A stretch of DNA of 64,000 nt. Origin: Monilinia fructicola. Taxonomy: Eukaryota; Ascomycota; Leotiomycetes; Helotiales; Sclerotiniaceae. A program made the translations under genes and the position numbers. The DNA is taken from assembly GCA_008692225.1 (NCBI GenBank), contig VICG01000007.1:593501-657500 (forward strand), written 5' to 3'. The notes beneath the pieces are model-generated. The model saw only the letters and a list, made by a program, of their open reading frames with translations. It was not told where the DNA came from and did not search any database. Positions 45,888-57,955 of the stretch are shown piece after piece. Every line of letters starts with the position of its first letter. The first letter of the stretch is position 1.

Positions 45888-46634
45888 CCTAGAGTACCAC
45901 AAATATGGCCATATGCCATATCCGGTTTATGGCATAATTCCATATTCAAAATGGTTTTTTGACATACAACATTTGGGAATCCATGGATCTCTGAGCATAT
46001 GGCATAGGAACAGGAGTTAACACTAATAGTCCACATCCTATTTTGAGCTTAGTCTGTTGATCTTAGTATATTAAGCTAAGCTTATTTAAGTATACTATGG
46101 GATTTCGGCCTATTTAAGCGTATTGCCTTATTTGGGCATATTCGAGCATATCACAATCTATAGTATTATCGTTGTTGTTGTTGATGTTATTGGTAGTATT
46201 GAAGCTATTCAGAATCTAAAGTGGTTAATACGTTATTGAGGGGGGGGGGAGAGGGGTATTTTCGAAATAGGGGAGTGGAAGCGAGGTAGAAAAAGCAATT
46301 CTTTAACGAATGGAATTACTTACTATTTGATGGTATCGATGCTATTGATGCTATTGATGATGTTGAAGAGTTGAAGAGTTGAAGAGTTGAAGTGAAGTTG
46401 AAGAGTCGAAGTGAAGTTGAAGAGTCGAAGTGAAGTTGAAGAGTCGAAGTGGGATTGAGAATGGTATACTAGTATTTGAAGCTATTTTGAAGCTAATATA
46501 GTATTCCGAAGATCTTTCAATGTGGACGCTTTAAAGCTCCTACCACTACTATATACGTAAAATATACGCTATAATAAGATTTAGGGAGGATTCTACGAAT
46601 ATATGGCATCTTGCCAGAAAAGTGGTACTCTAGG
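45888..46634 (-). mobile_element. MITE-like element, copy 2 (inverted relative to copy 1)
   Basis: A 747-bp unit starts CCTAGAGTACCACAAATATG and ends GTGGTACTCTAGG. The flanks are near-identical 5-mers, GTTCC (45883-45887) and GTTCG (46635-46639), a 4/5 target duplication. Its reverse complement aligns with 14273-14981, sharing the inverted end, GTAGAATCCTCCCTAA, TTTCGAAA and the AT-rich interior. It is longer mainly because of a GAAGAGT minisatellite. The left end also has internal palindromes (GGCCATATGCC, TTATGGCATAA). No coding capacity. Confidence 0.85.
46366..46452. repeat. TTGAAGAG / TGAAGTTGAAGAGTCGAAG minisatellite inside the element
   Basis: TTGAAGAG units are followed by three 19-bp units TGAAGTTGAAGAGTCGAAG. 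Copy 1 at the matching place has only ordinary AT-rich sequence, so the array grew after the copies separated. Confidence 0.88.
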
Positions 46635-46639
46635 GTTCG

Positions 46640-47304
46640 TTGGGGATGAGGTCATGGAGTTGAGACTGGGGATTGGGGTATCTGGATGACATTTAGAACT
46701 GAACACTATCTGGTGATTAAGATGCTCTTTTGTATGTGGATTGACGTCATTTTGTTAGATGAGATCTTTTGTTTATTAGAGAGGACATATAGAGAGAGAA
46801 GTCCGGCTCCTTGGGAAGGAGGAATAGTCACTGTTGATGCAGTGTCATGGTACAACTACCTGAGCCCAAAGCGTGACTGAGGATGTTGAATTTAGTAATA
46901 TGATCTGATACCCAAAACGAAAAGCTAAAGTTATTCGAATGTCGGTACATTCGTTGTGGCCCAGGCCGTATCACTCGTATAGGTTTTCTTGGCAACATAC
47001 GAATAGGATATGAACGAGATAAGTATCTCCGGAGCTTGCAAATCTATCGGTTTTCTTCGATGTGCCCCTTTCTTCGCATGTAGAAAATCTATGCACGCGA
47101 TTAGATGTGTGTCATCAAGTACTGGAGCGATGCAGCCGACATATGCCTTGCACTTTCTCGAAACGATGATTAGCATAATGCAACATCGTCATGGGGGTTT
47201 GGAGAATTCCAGTCCGAGACGTCCCGATTACCTGGTTAGTATAAGCTGCTTGTCACATTATGTCAATCACTAGTGAGTGACATTATTGACGTATACATAC
47301 TGTA
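46640..47304. other. intergenic region, nothing supported
   Basis: Overlapping open frames on both strands at 46931-47273 have no recognisable features. Confidence 0.4.
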
Positions 47305-48115
47305 CTAATCGAACCACCTCGCCGGTATCTTGAATTGTTGATCTTCAAATGGCAAGCGGATATTAAATCCTTCATTTGGCTCCAAGGGCTGAACTCGTGC
47401 GACTTTCTGTAGTTTGGCAATTAGAGCTTGCCCAGGTGTGCTTTGATCGCGGATAGATCCTTCCTTGGGTTGTCATTCTATTTGTGGGGTGGATGCCTAA
47501 CTGAATGAGGGGTACGAAGGGGGAAGAGTGGTGTTGAGATGAGTCCATGTACTGTATGTATTGCTAATCGCCTCGAATTCAACCGATTGGAATCATTGGA
47601 TACGCGATTGAGTTGAAGCTCAAAAGTAAAATCATTTGTTAATCTTATCGCTTACCGCCTCGTGATATATAGAACTACCACCAGTACTCAATAGCGAAAC
47701 TTGAACATGTTTTCTTGGCATAGCTTTTCGCTTTAGGTTGATGAAGGGGCTGGGAGCAAGCTTAGTCGAGGTAGAATGTTAAAATATATGTATACAGCAC
47801 ATACATGAAAGCAGTGGAAAGCTTACTTGAACTTCCTCTCATGGAGAAAGAAAGATTCAGAATCTCCACCACCGTTCAGTATTTAGATGGTTGAATGGTA
47901 TTAGACACAAAGCGGGTACGAATATGTAAACTTGTATAACGTTTGGGAAGAACGATACCACCATCATTGATACCATAGTTAGATGGCTGATTGTTCATCT
48001 TCAGGGTGATAGTGTGAGCTTACCATGAAGATATCTGGGAAGTTCTTTGAGAATCACGCGTCTCTAGAGTATAGTAAACTGGCGAAACATGACCCACCGA
48101 TAACCCTCCTTTCAT
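47305..48115 (-). CDS. possible small multi-exon gene
   Basis: Four or five short minus-strand segments can be joined with plausible GT-AG introns in phase: an ATG segment from 47998 (MNNQPSNYGINDGGIVLPKR), then HSESFFLHERKF, then PFINLKRKAMPRKHVQVSLL, and a last exon reading GQALIAKLQKVARVQPLEPN to FEDQQFKIPARWFD before a stop at 47305. An earlier ATG at 48115 opens another coding-like stretch (MKGGLSVGHVSPVYYTLETR) that is harder to connect. I do not recognise the product. The internal boundaries, especially the last intron of about 190 bp, are guesses. Confidence 0.38.
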
Positions 48116-48494
48116 TGGATACAACAGAGCTCATATGTTGTCTTGATGTTCAATGACTTTCTCATCAAAAATAGTCGAACAATGTCAAACTTTAAACTCA
48201 TTATCTAGAAAGTATTATAACAAATTCGAAAGTTCGAAAGTATCGTAAAAAACTTCGGTGGTGTTTATCCTCGCTTCCACGTGATCTACACTAATCGAAA
48301 GATAGAACTATTTGTTCTCTGCCAAGAACTGTTTCACATCGGTGACCTAACATCTCCAAGACATCCTTTTTGGCACCCAAGGAATCTGCAAATACCCCGA
48401 ACACAGACCCATTACTCTTTCCTACCCGATAACTCCCGATCAAGTCTTCTCCAATGTACTATCACGGGACGCAGACGATCACGTGTAGATAAGA
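48116..48494. promoter_or_regulatory. divergent region upstream of the second Zn2Cys6 gene
   Basis: About 380 bp holding the promoter of the regulator at 48495; no further motif is claimed. Confidence 0.4.
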
Positions 48495-50718
48495 ATGGCA
48501 TCAGATCATGGATTGACGAATAATGACCTTGAATTCAATTCTCCGGATCGATTTACCCAGGCGGGGACGGAGAGAAAGAGGACAAGGAAGGCTTGCCGTA
48601 TTTGTCATTCCCATAAGGCGCGGTGTAGTGGAACGATACCGAATTGTCGGAGATGTGAACAGCGAGGATACATCTGTGAATATGAATCCACCAGCCGAGG
48701 GGCAAGGAGAAGTGTGCCGAGACAACAACCGGCGAGCACAAGTCAAAATGGCGATAGTCCTGGAGCTGGGATAAATGCTATCTCGGCCGGGGGGAGTCCG
48801 ATGGAGGTTGGAGATGGAATGGATGGTTCAGCGTGAGAATTTTCTCCGGGGTGGAAAATTCTGTCGAAAATTGCTAATGGCTCTAGGGATCTTGGAATAT
48901 CCAAGGCTACTACCAAGCGGTACATAGATGCATATTTTGAGTTTGTGTCTTCAACGCCAGGGAAAGGTTTTATTCACCGTGCCACGTTTTTAAGGAATTG
49001 GAATAACGGTGCTGTGAACCCAGCTTTGGTTAAAGCCATGTGTGCTTCATCAATAGCATTCGTTTCTAAAGATGACGAAAGCCGTACTACAGCCCAGAAA
49101 TGGATGGATGAAGCAGAAAGATACGTATGGCAGAGTCTAAGCAGACCCTCTGCTGTGCTGGTGGAGATTCTTCTTGTCATCGTTTTTTATCGTTTTGAGC
49201 ATCGGGAATACTTCAAATCCCAGGCACTTACAGCTGTGGCAGCAAAAATGGCATTTGTATTGGGTTTGAATTATGAGAATAATAGTTTATCAACTTTGGT
49301 CAGAGAATGTAGGAGGAGGTTAATGTGGTCGATTTTCCATGTTGATAGACTGTCTGCTGGTGGGTTTCCGGAGTTATTGGTTTGTCCTTCACACTCCATG
49401 CATATTCAGCTACCTTGCAGTGAAAAGGATTTTGATCTTGGGATACCGGGAGAGACTGCACCTTTAATTCCGACGAGGACGAATGAATCAGAGTCTATGC
49501 ATTTGGGATTGAGAACATTTTATTTTCGTATATCTGATATACGGCATCGAATCTTAGAGTATGCTTCTTGTTTAAGGTATTTCATCTTCGAGTTCACGGC
49601 TGATGGCCATTCTTCTAGGTACACAAGGAACCTCATACGCGAAAAATCCAATCCATACGATTCACAAGATATGTTACGAAAGTTGGAGGCAGAATTAGAT
49701 CAACTGCGTTCTTCACTACCAGCAAATCTTCAATACAACGAAGATAATCTATTTCTTAGAGCATATTCGCCACAGTTGACACGATTCGTCATGTTTCATG
49801 TTTTGTGGCAACAATGTCATACTGATCTTTACCGATTCATGTTTCCCGGAACCAAAGACTCGATATCTGATACAATACTGGAAAATATACCACAAGAATA
49901 TGTGAAGTATTGCCAAAGGAAAGCATTTGAACATGCGGTGACAATGCTGGATATTTGCCATACAGTGCAAAGTATTGGGCATACACTGATTAGTGATACT
50001 GGGATAGCAACGTGCGTATATCAATGCAGTAATATAATTATACGGTCAGCAGATATTGTAGGATTTTCAAGCGAGGAGGAGAGAGTTAGGATAATGGGGA
50101 GGTTGGAAAAAGTCACAGATATCTTGGAGGGGTTGAGGGAAGTTAATACTCATGTCGATGACGTTGTAAGTCTTTCTCTTATTCATTTTAGCAGATATCG
50201 AGGCTCGTGTACACGTACTGATATAAAAAACGTCATAGTACCGCAGCGTCAAAGAAATTCTTCACCTCTTCACCACCACGCAAGCTCGCCGCCTCTTCAC
50301 AACCCCCGCTCTAGGCGTCTCAAGCCCCTCTCTCTTCAATGCAGGGGTAACACCCGGCACCATCTCACTCGACCACATCCCATTTGCAAATGGCCACAAC
50401 ACACTACAACACCACGGTCCCCTAAACCTCAATCAAAATGGAGTTCTCTCCCCCACGACCGAAAATGCTACGACCTTGAGCTTGTTGGATATTGGTAATG
50501 GAAACGAACAATACGGAGATTGGAATCCTGGACAATCAGATGATGGAGGAAATCAATGGATCAATGGAATTGATTTTGGACAGACGGGGATGGGCAGTGG
50601 GATACGGATGGGCACGGATATGGTGGGCAATGTGGGGGCGATGTTTGATCCGTTTTGGGGTATTCATGACGCAGATGGAAATGGAAGTGGAACGGACAGG
50701 GGAGGCGGAAGTATCTAA
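48495..50718 (+). CDS. Zn2Cys6 fungal-specific transcription factor
   Basis: Three exons, 48495-48832, 48887-50165 and 50239-50718 (introns 54 and 73 bp), encode 698 residues. The zinc cluster has Cys at 34, 37, 44, 51, 54 and 61, preceded by a basic TERKRTRK and followed by a Ser/Pro/Gly linker. The middle region carries the fungal_trans pattern (RATFLRNWNNG, AKMAFVLGLN, ECRRRLMWSIFHVDRLSAGG). The C-terminal exon is Asn/Gly/Asp-rich (GNGNEQYGDW), a likely disordered activation region. The second intron was placed so that the reading goes from HVDDV to YRSVKEILHLF; the unspliced frame ends soon. The gene converges on an OPT peptide transporter, which may be a target, but the two share no promoter. 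The frame is intact, unlike that of the other regulator. Confidence 0.88.
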
Positions 50719-52546
50719 TTTGTATAAGTTGTTTGTCGCGATAATGGGAGGGAGAGTGTCTTGCTCTTTGGGTAAGATTGGATTGGAGCGGTGAACTGGT
50801 ATTATCTATTGTATTCGTGCTCTATGCATTGTAATCTTAGGATCTCGAGGTCTGGTGGGTGTAATTTTTTATTACAGATCTGACATTGGCCTTGCATCCT
50901 GCTCGGGCGAACAGCATAAAAAACGAATTATCATGTTCATTCTTTTGGAGAAGCAACAACACTTGTTCATACCAAAAGCTATCATAGAACCCATCTCATG
51001 ATCCTATAGAGCAAACCCTAGCGGGAGTCCCATATCCATAGCCATATACCATTTCTCCATTCATCAGCCAAATATGATGTTGCTGTAGCGTCTCCAGTTC
51101 CCTATTCAGTGGTCAACGCTATATCTTTCTTCGCCCCAGCGAAAGTTTCGAATCCTCCCGAAGTATGCGCCTTTGGCTTCCTGCTTGTAATCACGAGGCT
51201 GGGTAGATGCTCACGAGTTACCCATGATGTAGAAAGCAAATACCCATCAAATCACCTGAAGCTATTTCTTGAGATGCGAGTTGAAGAAGAGAAATATGGA
51301 TCTTCAACTATAGTGAATAAGACAAAGCCACAGTCAACTAGCGCTGGAGACGAACGAAGTGATGAGCTACACCAGCCTGCACCAACGGGCATTGATCTGA
51401 TACTGTTGATTCCATAATTGATATGTTGCGAAGGTCTCAGATTGGTTGATATGCAGCTTCACTGAACTCTCTCACGGATCAGGATTTGAATACTGATACT
51501 AGAAACTTTGAAAGATCCAATGGACCCAATAATAATGACTCGAGATTAAACAAAGCATTGAAATCTATTGATTCACTCCATTAAAGGGAATTGTATTCTT
51601 CAAAGCCTCCTACGACTGGAGAGCCATGATTGGAGGCCAGTTAGTTCACTAGGTGAACTTTGAATTCTTTGTTACAATAGAAAGTGGATGGATTTTGGGA
51701 AGAGTTATCTCAAAGGTAGACATACCATATATACTAAGAAGCGAATTATCCCAGTATAACTACTAACATTGATGCTTCCTACCTGTTTATCAAATAAGTG
51801 AAAGTCGTCATATCTTCTTATCCCTTATGCAAATCAAGATATTTCACATCTAAATTCCGACGCAGGCATAATTTGGTATCAGTGACTTTGCTCATCTTTC
51901 ATGCTAGGAAAAGAACTGTAAAGATAGTGGAAAGGGAATTTGGATGTCCGGTAGAATTGTCGCTGTACAGATGGCTACAACTACCGATGACATGATCGAA
52001 TAGAACGATATTTCCCAAAAGATCTATTGAAAAGACTGCACCGCGTTCAAGCCCTTGTGAAGATATAGCAGCATCTCCTAGTTTTGAATATTTTTTTTAG
52101 AAATTCCTTCCGGCTATTCATACTTGCTTGATTTAATGAGTCAACATAAATGCAGGAGAGGGGGAGACATCTAAGCTGCCAGAAATCTTGCATAGCCCAA
52201 TGACAACGGAAAAATCAAGCATTAGAAACGTTGATATGTGGCTGTTTGCAGAATGATGCTGCTTGACAGTGTACATGTGTCGTGCCCACGGCTAGAAACT
52301 TGCAAGCAAGGTGATCACACCGCACCAAAGGGAAACTTGATGCAAGTCACTGGAGACCAGCCACTACACAGCCTTGCGTTCGCCCCCGTGGCCTAGAAGT
52401 ATATGTAAAAGGTAGCACTGCATGATATATAAGTGCGTGTTTGTTTTGACATGTATTCATTAACATCTAATATTATAAAAACTCATTTATATACCCATTG
52501 TCCCGGGCCCAGACTCTCCAAGTCCTTATGCCCAATATTTACCCGT
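50719..52546. other. convergent intergenic region, nothing supported
   Basis: A plus frame at 51109-51417 is unsupported. AT-rich otherwise. Confidence 0.4.
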
Positions 52547-55212
52547 TTACGAATCGTTGGCCGGATTATACATGCACTTATCCACATTCCCACTTGCGGG
52601 GTTTCCAGCCCAAGTCGGGAACGGTCTACTAACACCACTTCCTCCCGCGACAGCAAAAGTAAGCAAGAACAGCATCACTTGTGTGCCACCGTCAAGACCA
52701 GCGGAGACAAGATAGTTCCACTTGACGAAGTATTTCGGTCTGTATTTCCTCAAGTAGAATTGGCCGAAGGCTCCAATGTAGTAGTACATGAAGACGCTCG
52801 AGTTGATACCAACGCAAAGATATCCAAAATACCAAAGAATGATGGAGAGGTTGAGATAAGACCAGACACGTTGATGTGGGAAATATCGGGCCATGATCCA
52901 GAATGGAACTGGGACGATGAACCCAAGGAGATATGAGATGGTTACCCATTGGTAACGGGCACCGATGGAGAACATTTTTGGTGCGATGGACCAAGCAATC
53001 GCAAGCGAGTTGAATGATTGAACGTTGGCTCCGGACCAAATGGGTGTTCCCTGAATTGTGAGGAGATTTGGGGTTTGATTTTTAACGATTCTGGGCGTTT
53101 GTTAGTTTTTGAGGGGATCAGGAATGAAGAGAAGTGCCCTACGTGAACATCATGACATAGTTGAGACAAGCGCCAAAGATACATCCAATAATTTGGGTTG
53201 TAAATGTGACCTTAGGAGAGAGTTTGTTTTGCTGGGCGAGTTTTAGATCTCTGAGGAGATACTGTCCTTGTTGAAGTGCGTTGAAGGTGAAGGTTGTGAA
53301 ATACATGTTTGCTGATGTCATTGTTAGCATTAGGTTCGAATTATTGGATATGTGACTTACCAAGAGGAGCGCCGGGAAACAAATATCCAGCGAGTGTTTG
53401 AGCAATTGGTTCAATATTGAATTGGAACCCAGTAATAGCATACTGAGCACCAAAAAACAACATGAAGACGATCAGGAAAAGCATAGCAACAATTAAACCC
53501 CACCATGGAAGAGTTGACTTCATGGCATAAAGGCAAGCCATTGAGGTTATAAAGCTTGCTAAAAATGCTAAGAAGTACCAAAGATCAGGAACCTCATCGT
53601 AATCCACCATAATCCGATAGTGAGGATCGATATTGGGATCATCTCTCAGTGCCTGCTTCTCCTCTTCGGTTCGCTTCCCATTACTGCCTTTCCAGAACAT
53701 ATAATGAGAAGGTGTCAGAAACTTCTTGAGTGTAGCTTTGTTGGCCCAAGCCCATCCCGCTTTAACGTCTGCGTAATTCCAGAGAAACATGTGGACGAAA
53801 TTGGCAGTAAAACCCATGTTGGAACTGATGAGGTAGACAATATAGGTGGAAGCCATATAAGGAATACCTGCAGCATCAAGGGCCTCTTCGTTAACTGTGA
53901 AATCATCATTGAGAATCGTGGTTCCATTGAAGGTGTCGTAGTATGTGAAGTTAGAATCAGCATTAAACAACTCCTGTGACAAGAATGGAAAATCTTGTGC
54001 TCTCCAAATGTTGCCATAGTATACACCCATGAATAGAACAATGCAACCGAGAGTACCGATGAAGCTGTTTACCAAAGTTTGAAGTGGCATCCATAATGGA
54101 GATCCAAAACCAGCAACATAATTCCAGTCGAAAGAGAAGGATAGGAGTCCCACGCCCTCGTTTCCGTTGGCACCACCGAAAAGATGAGTGAAGACAAGAC
54201 TGTGCTGGTCTGCGAGACAGAAGATTGAGACACCGATGAGAAGTGGAAAAATATACTGGTTATGGTTAGAAATGCTCTAAAGAATGTACAAAGGAAGGAT
54301 TGGACATACCTCAGGAAGCAATTCCCAAATCAACAGAGCGAAGAAAATGATCCAAAAAACCTTCATTCTCTTCTTGTTGGTCGCTTTATCTTTATGTAAA
54401 GTTTCCAAAACTGTAGTAACGGGAAGGTTTGCTGGGTAAAGCATCTTTGTGGGCCACAAAAGACTACTTCTCATCATGCCTGCAATACCATACCCGATCA
54501 ATTGAGAAGCTAACGTCAGAAACACACCGGCGGCTTGACTAGGGTATCCTCCATACCAAAGTTTCTGGGCTGCCAATGCTTCCGTGGATAAAGCGGAAAC
54601 CGCAGCAGCAGATGCCATGATGACAGCTGCGGCATGTTCTTTTTGGTTGAATGGACCAGGATTGAGGAATCGCCCAATTGCACCCCACCTTGGGATGACA
54701 ATAGCCATAAATTCTCCAATGGCATATGCAATAACAGTCAAGAACACTACAAAGTGTTAAAATGTACGAACACAATTGGCATTAGAATGTACACAGTGAA
54801 CTTACTGACTGAAACGTAAATGACTTGAGGCTTGAAGTAGAAAATCTCTTGGAGCACAGCACCGAAAGCGGATAAACCCAAGCCTGGAGACTTATTAGCA
54901 TTGTAAGGGGGGAAAAGTTACCTGGTTGCACATACCAATGAAGAACATGCGGAAGGTCCAAGGATTCAAGGATGGATCATCTTCGACGTTAATGACTGCA
55001 GTAACAATATCCTCCGCAGTCTCAAGGGCGTTGACATCACCCCCACGTCCTTCTTCATCAGAGCCAGAAGAAACCTCGGTTTCATAAGGCGTTTCTCCGA
55101 GCTTGTCCTTCTTAACATCGTTAGAATCAACGGATTCGGGGTTCTTGGTAATGGCTGGAGTTTGATGAGTCTTCTCGTCGTAAACGACGGCAGTCTCTCG
55201 TGACGAGTCCAT
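52547..55212 (-). CDS. OPT-family oligopeptide transporter
   Basis: Six exons, 55212-54936, 54883-54806, 54746-54310, 54255-53361, 53311-53143 and 53090-52547, with introns of 49-59 bp, total 799 residues, the usual OPT length. A polar acidic N-terminus (about 1-85) precedes some 14-16 hydrophobic spans. The OPT signature NPGPFNQKEH lies at 147-156. Other family features are FGGANGNEGVGLLSFSFDW, the extracellular N-glycosylated loop with ADSNFTYYD, and GFVTANFVH-like SNMGFTANFVHMFLWNYADV. The end has RYFPHQRVWSYLNLSIILWY. OPT proteins import small peptides (or glutathione or metal-siderophore chelates) by proton symport at the plasma membrane. The first donor is GTATGT at 54935; using the later GTAACT would break the frame. 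The gene is intact. It faces the Zn2Cys6 gene. Confidence 0.93.
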
Positions 55213-57955
55213 GCTGAAGAATAGTGCTCACAGCAGATCAAAAAGGGCTGAAGAGAACAGAACGAACTTGGGGCGGACCAGTAACTTATGTAGAAATCAT
55301 TACCGCAACACGCCACCTGAAACAACCCCGGGTATGGCAAACTTATCTTGTACACAGATAAGAATTGAAGCGTGCCATGGTGGAGCAATTTCATTGTGGT
55401 GTAACGATTTGTTGCACCCCTCCAGGATCCTTGGTGTATCTTTGGCTTTTAAGATTTACAATCCTTGAAATTACCATTCCAATTTCACAATTGTAAGACT
55501 TGCCTTTACTTGCAAGATAAGGATCCCACTGGGCGATTCGATACTTCAACGTACATTTTCACCTGCCTCTTAGGGGAATTCCGATAAACAACGCCCCCGC
55601 ATTGCATCTGTCAAGAAAAGCTTAGCCATCTTGGAATCCTAACCGCAAAGCTTGACAAAGCTTATCTGGTAAGCCAGCACGTTATGCAAATCCTTCAACA
55701 CCATTTCTGCCACTGGCATGGACTTGACCCTCCGGAATTGGTCTGCCTTTACTGTAGTAGACCGGATTATAACAATCCGCTTGATAGCATCTGATTGAGG
55801 CTTAGCAACAGTTGATCAAACAGAAATCGCTGGAACATCTATCGCCGCTAGAGACGGAATGCTTTGGCATTGCAGGAACTTTCGTGGATCCCACTTTTGA
55901 TTAGGTTTTACGGGTGACGGGTGGGTACCTAGGTATATACTGTAGTCCCATGATAACGGTGCTGAATGCTTGTATTGCTCATCGTGGCCATGGACAGGCG
56001 AAATCGTCCGCTTTAGAGTTGATGAAAAGAGTACTGAATCTACTTACGGTATATGACATTGATGGGAACCGTCTTGAATCTCCCGAGCAAAAATACTCCG
56101 GATGCATATCGATTATGTCGAGCAAATGTACAAGATCGAGCTCAGGAACATTCGGGCCAAAAGGCTCACCGAAACATTGTTGATGGGTCCCCTCTTCGCG
56201 ATTATAGGTCGGAAGTCACGGGCTATCTTGATTGCAACCTTATGTGGCATCCAAAGAATACTGTACGATAGCAGCTGTGATTGGAAAAAGTCTGCGATGA
56301 AGTAGTTGTTTTAACCGGGAATTCCCTATAAAGCTGTCGTTCTTTTGGCCACCGAGAATACAATGTGATGGTATGATGGAGACCCATGTTAGACAAGAAG
56401 TTCAGCTCGGCTATAATTGAATAATTATATACTACATTTGCATGTATCTTTAGGTTCTTCCATCTGAAGCATACGGAGTGTATACTTATCGGTCTTTGCC
56501 GGTTTCTCAAGATCGGTCTGAAATTTTGAATGGCTGCAAATGGTGAGGTTATTCACCGAGGAATACCCAGTAGCGACATACTTTTTCACCGTGTATTTAT
56601 GACTCGCTGTAACGTAATTGAAAATAAAGAAACAGAGTTACTGTAATGATGCTATCTCGTTCAAACAAGATTGGAGAAAAGTTAGTCAGATAATCGCGAG
56701 GAGCAAATCCACATACTATGGTGATTTGAGTCAATTGTCCACGAGAAAGGATTGAAGACCCATGGATGCAAATGAGATAATTGAGGGGACAATTTCGAGA
56801 TATCTACCCGCGTCTAAACGCTGCAGGATATGATGGAGTACGCTGTTTTGGTTATTGGTGAGACTCACAGCCATCATCTGTAATGACAAGGTACGGAGTA
56901 TAGTATGATGGCTTGCTTTATTGGACTTGGAGCATAGATGTCAATGATTGGAGTGACCGGACAAAGCCGAAGGATGTATGTCTGTCTGCAAGCATTTTCG
57001 ATTGCATTCAGCCAACCTTTAGTTAGTCGAGTACTGTACCTGTTTATCAACCACATGGGCTCTGCATCAATGTCAATCTCATGATCTTGATAAGGCTTGC
57101 CAGGTATCCTAATTCAAGAGCTAGTGATATCGGAAACAAAATCCCGGGAACCCTTGTCAGGGCACCTACATAGTACAGACCTGTACAGTAAGTACATGTA
57201 TGCTGTACTCTGTATGTCATTCAACAAAGTTTGCCTTGGCACATACACTTTGAGAGAATGGATAGATGGGTGGAGTTGGAAGGCAATGGAACTTATGATA
57301 CTGCGATCTTATAAAGAATACTAGTAAAGAAAAGAAGAAGATAATTCACATGTCGCAGGAAAATGTTCGTGTCGTGGAGAAAGCATTGATCTCTTTATAT
57401 TTCCCAGCGAAATGGAAACTCAAGAAAATTATGTCAGACGCTAAATTCTCACCGGTTCTGATTGAGCGACCATCTAGCTAGAGGTGGTCAAGGACAGGGA
57501 GGGCTATTGATAACCAATCGATGTCAAAGAAATGGCGATTAAGATTGCATTCGAAGGAACCCCCCAGTCGTCTGTTGATATCTCACTGAGCTCTCAACAG
57601 AAGCTCGGAGTTGCGCTACACGTTATATAGCTACGATAAGATAGCCTTAACTGTTGGTCTTTCCAAACAGAATTTGGGTTAGGAGAGAGGATGAGATGTT
57701 CTTTTTGTTTTGAAAAGACCATCTATTGATTTCTGGTAAATATTCCTCTGAAAGAAGCAAACATAAATACAACGCTCTCAATGATCTAATGATCTGAAAC
57801 GATCGAATGAACTCATACTTGAAGCATCTAGGGAGTCCACAGCTAGAAATGCCCTCTATGGTATTTCTCTCGCCAACGAAAACCTTTCATAAATTTGACA
57901 CTATACCCAAGGTTTTCTGTCCGCTGCGCTTAAGTTCCCATGAATTCACGCCACC
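55213..57955. other. long intergenic region
   Basis: About 2.7 kb; the first few hundred bases should be the OPT promoter. Plus frames at 55914-56305 overlap in three phases without a domain. Nothing else supported. Confidence 0.4.

Noticed and set aside
51109..51417. 102-codon plus frame
   Set aside because: No domain, no splice partner, ordinary intergenic composition.
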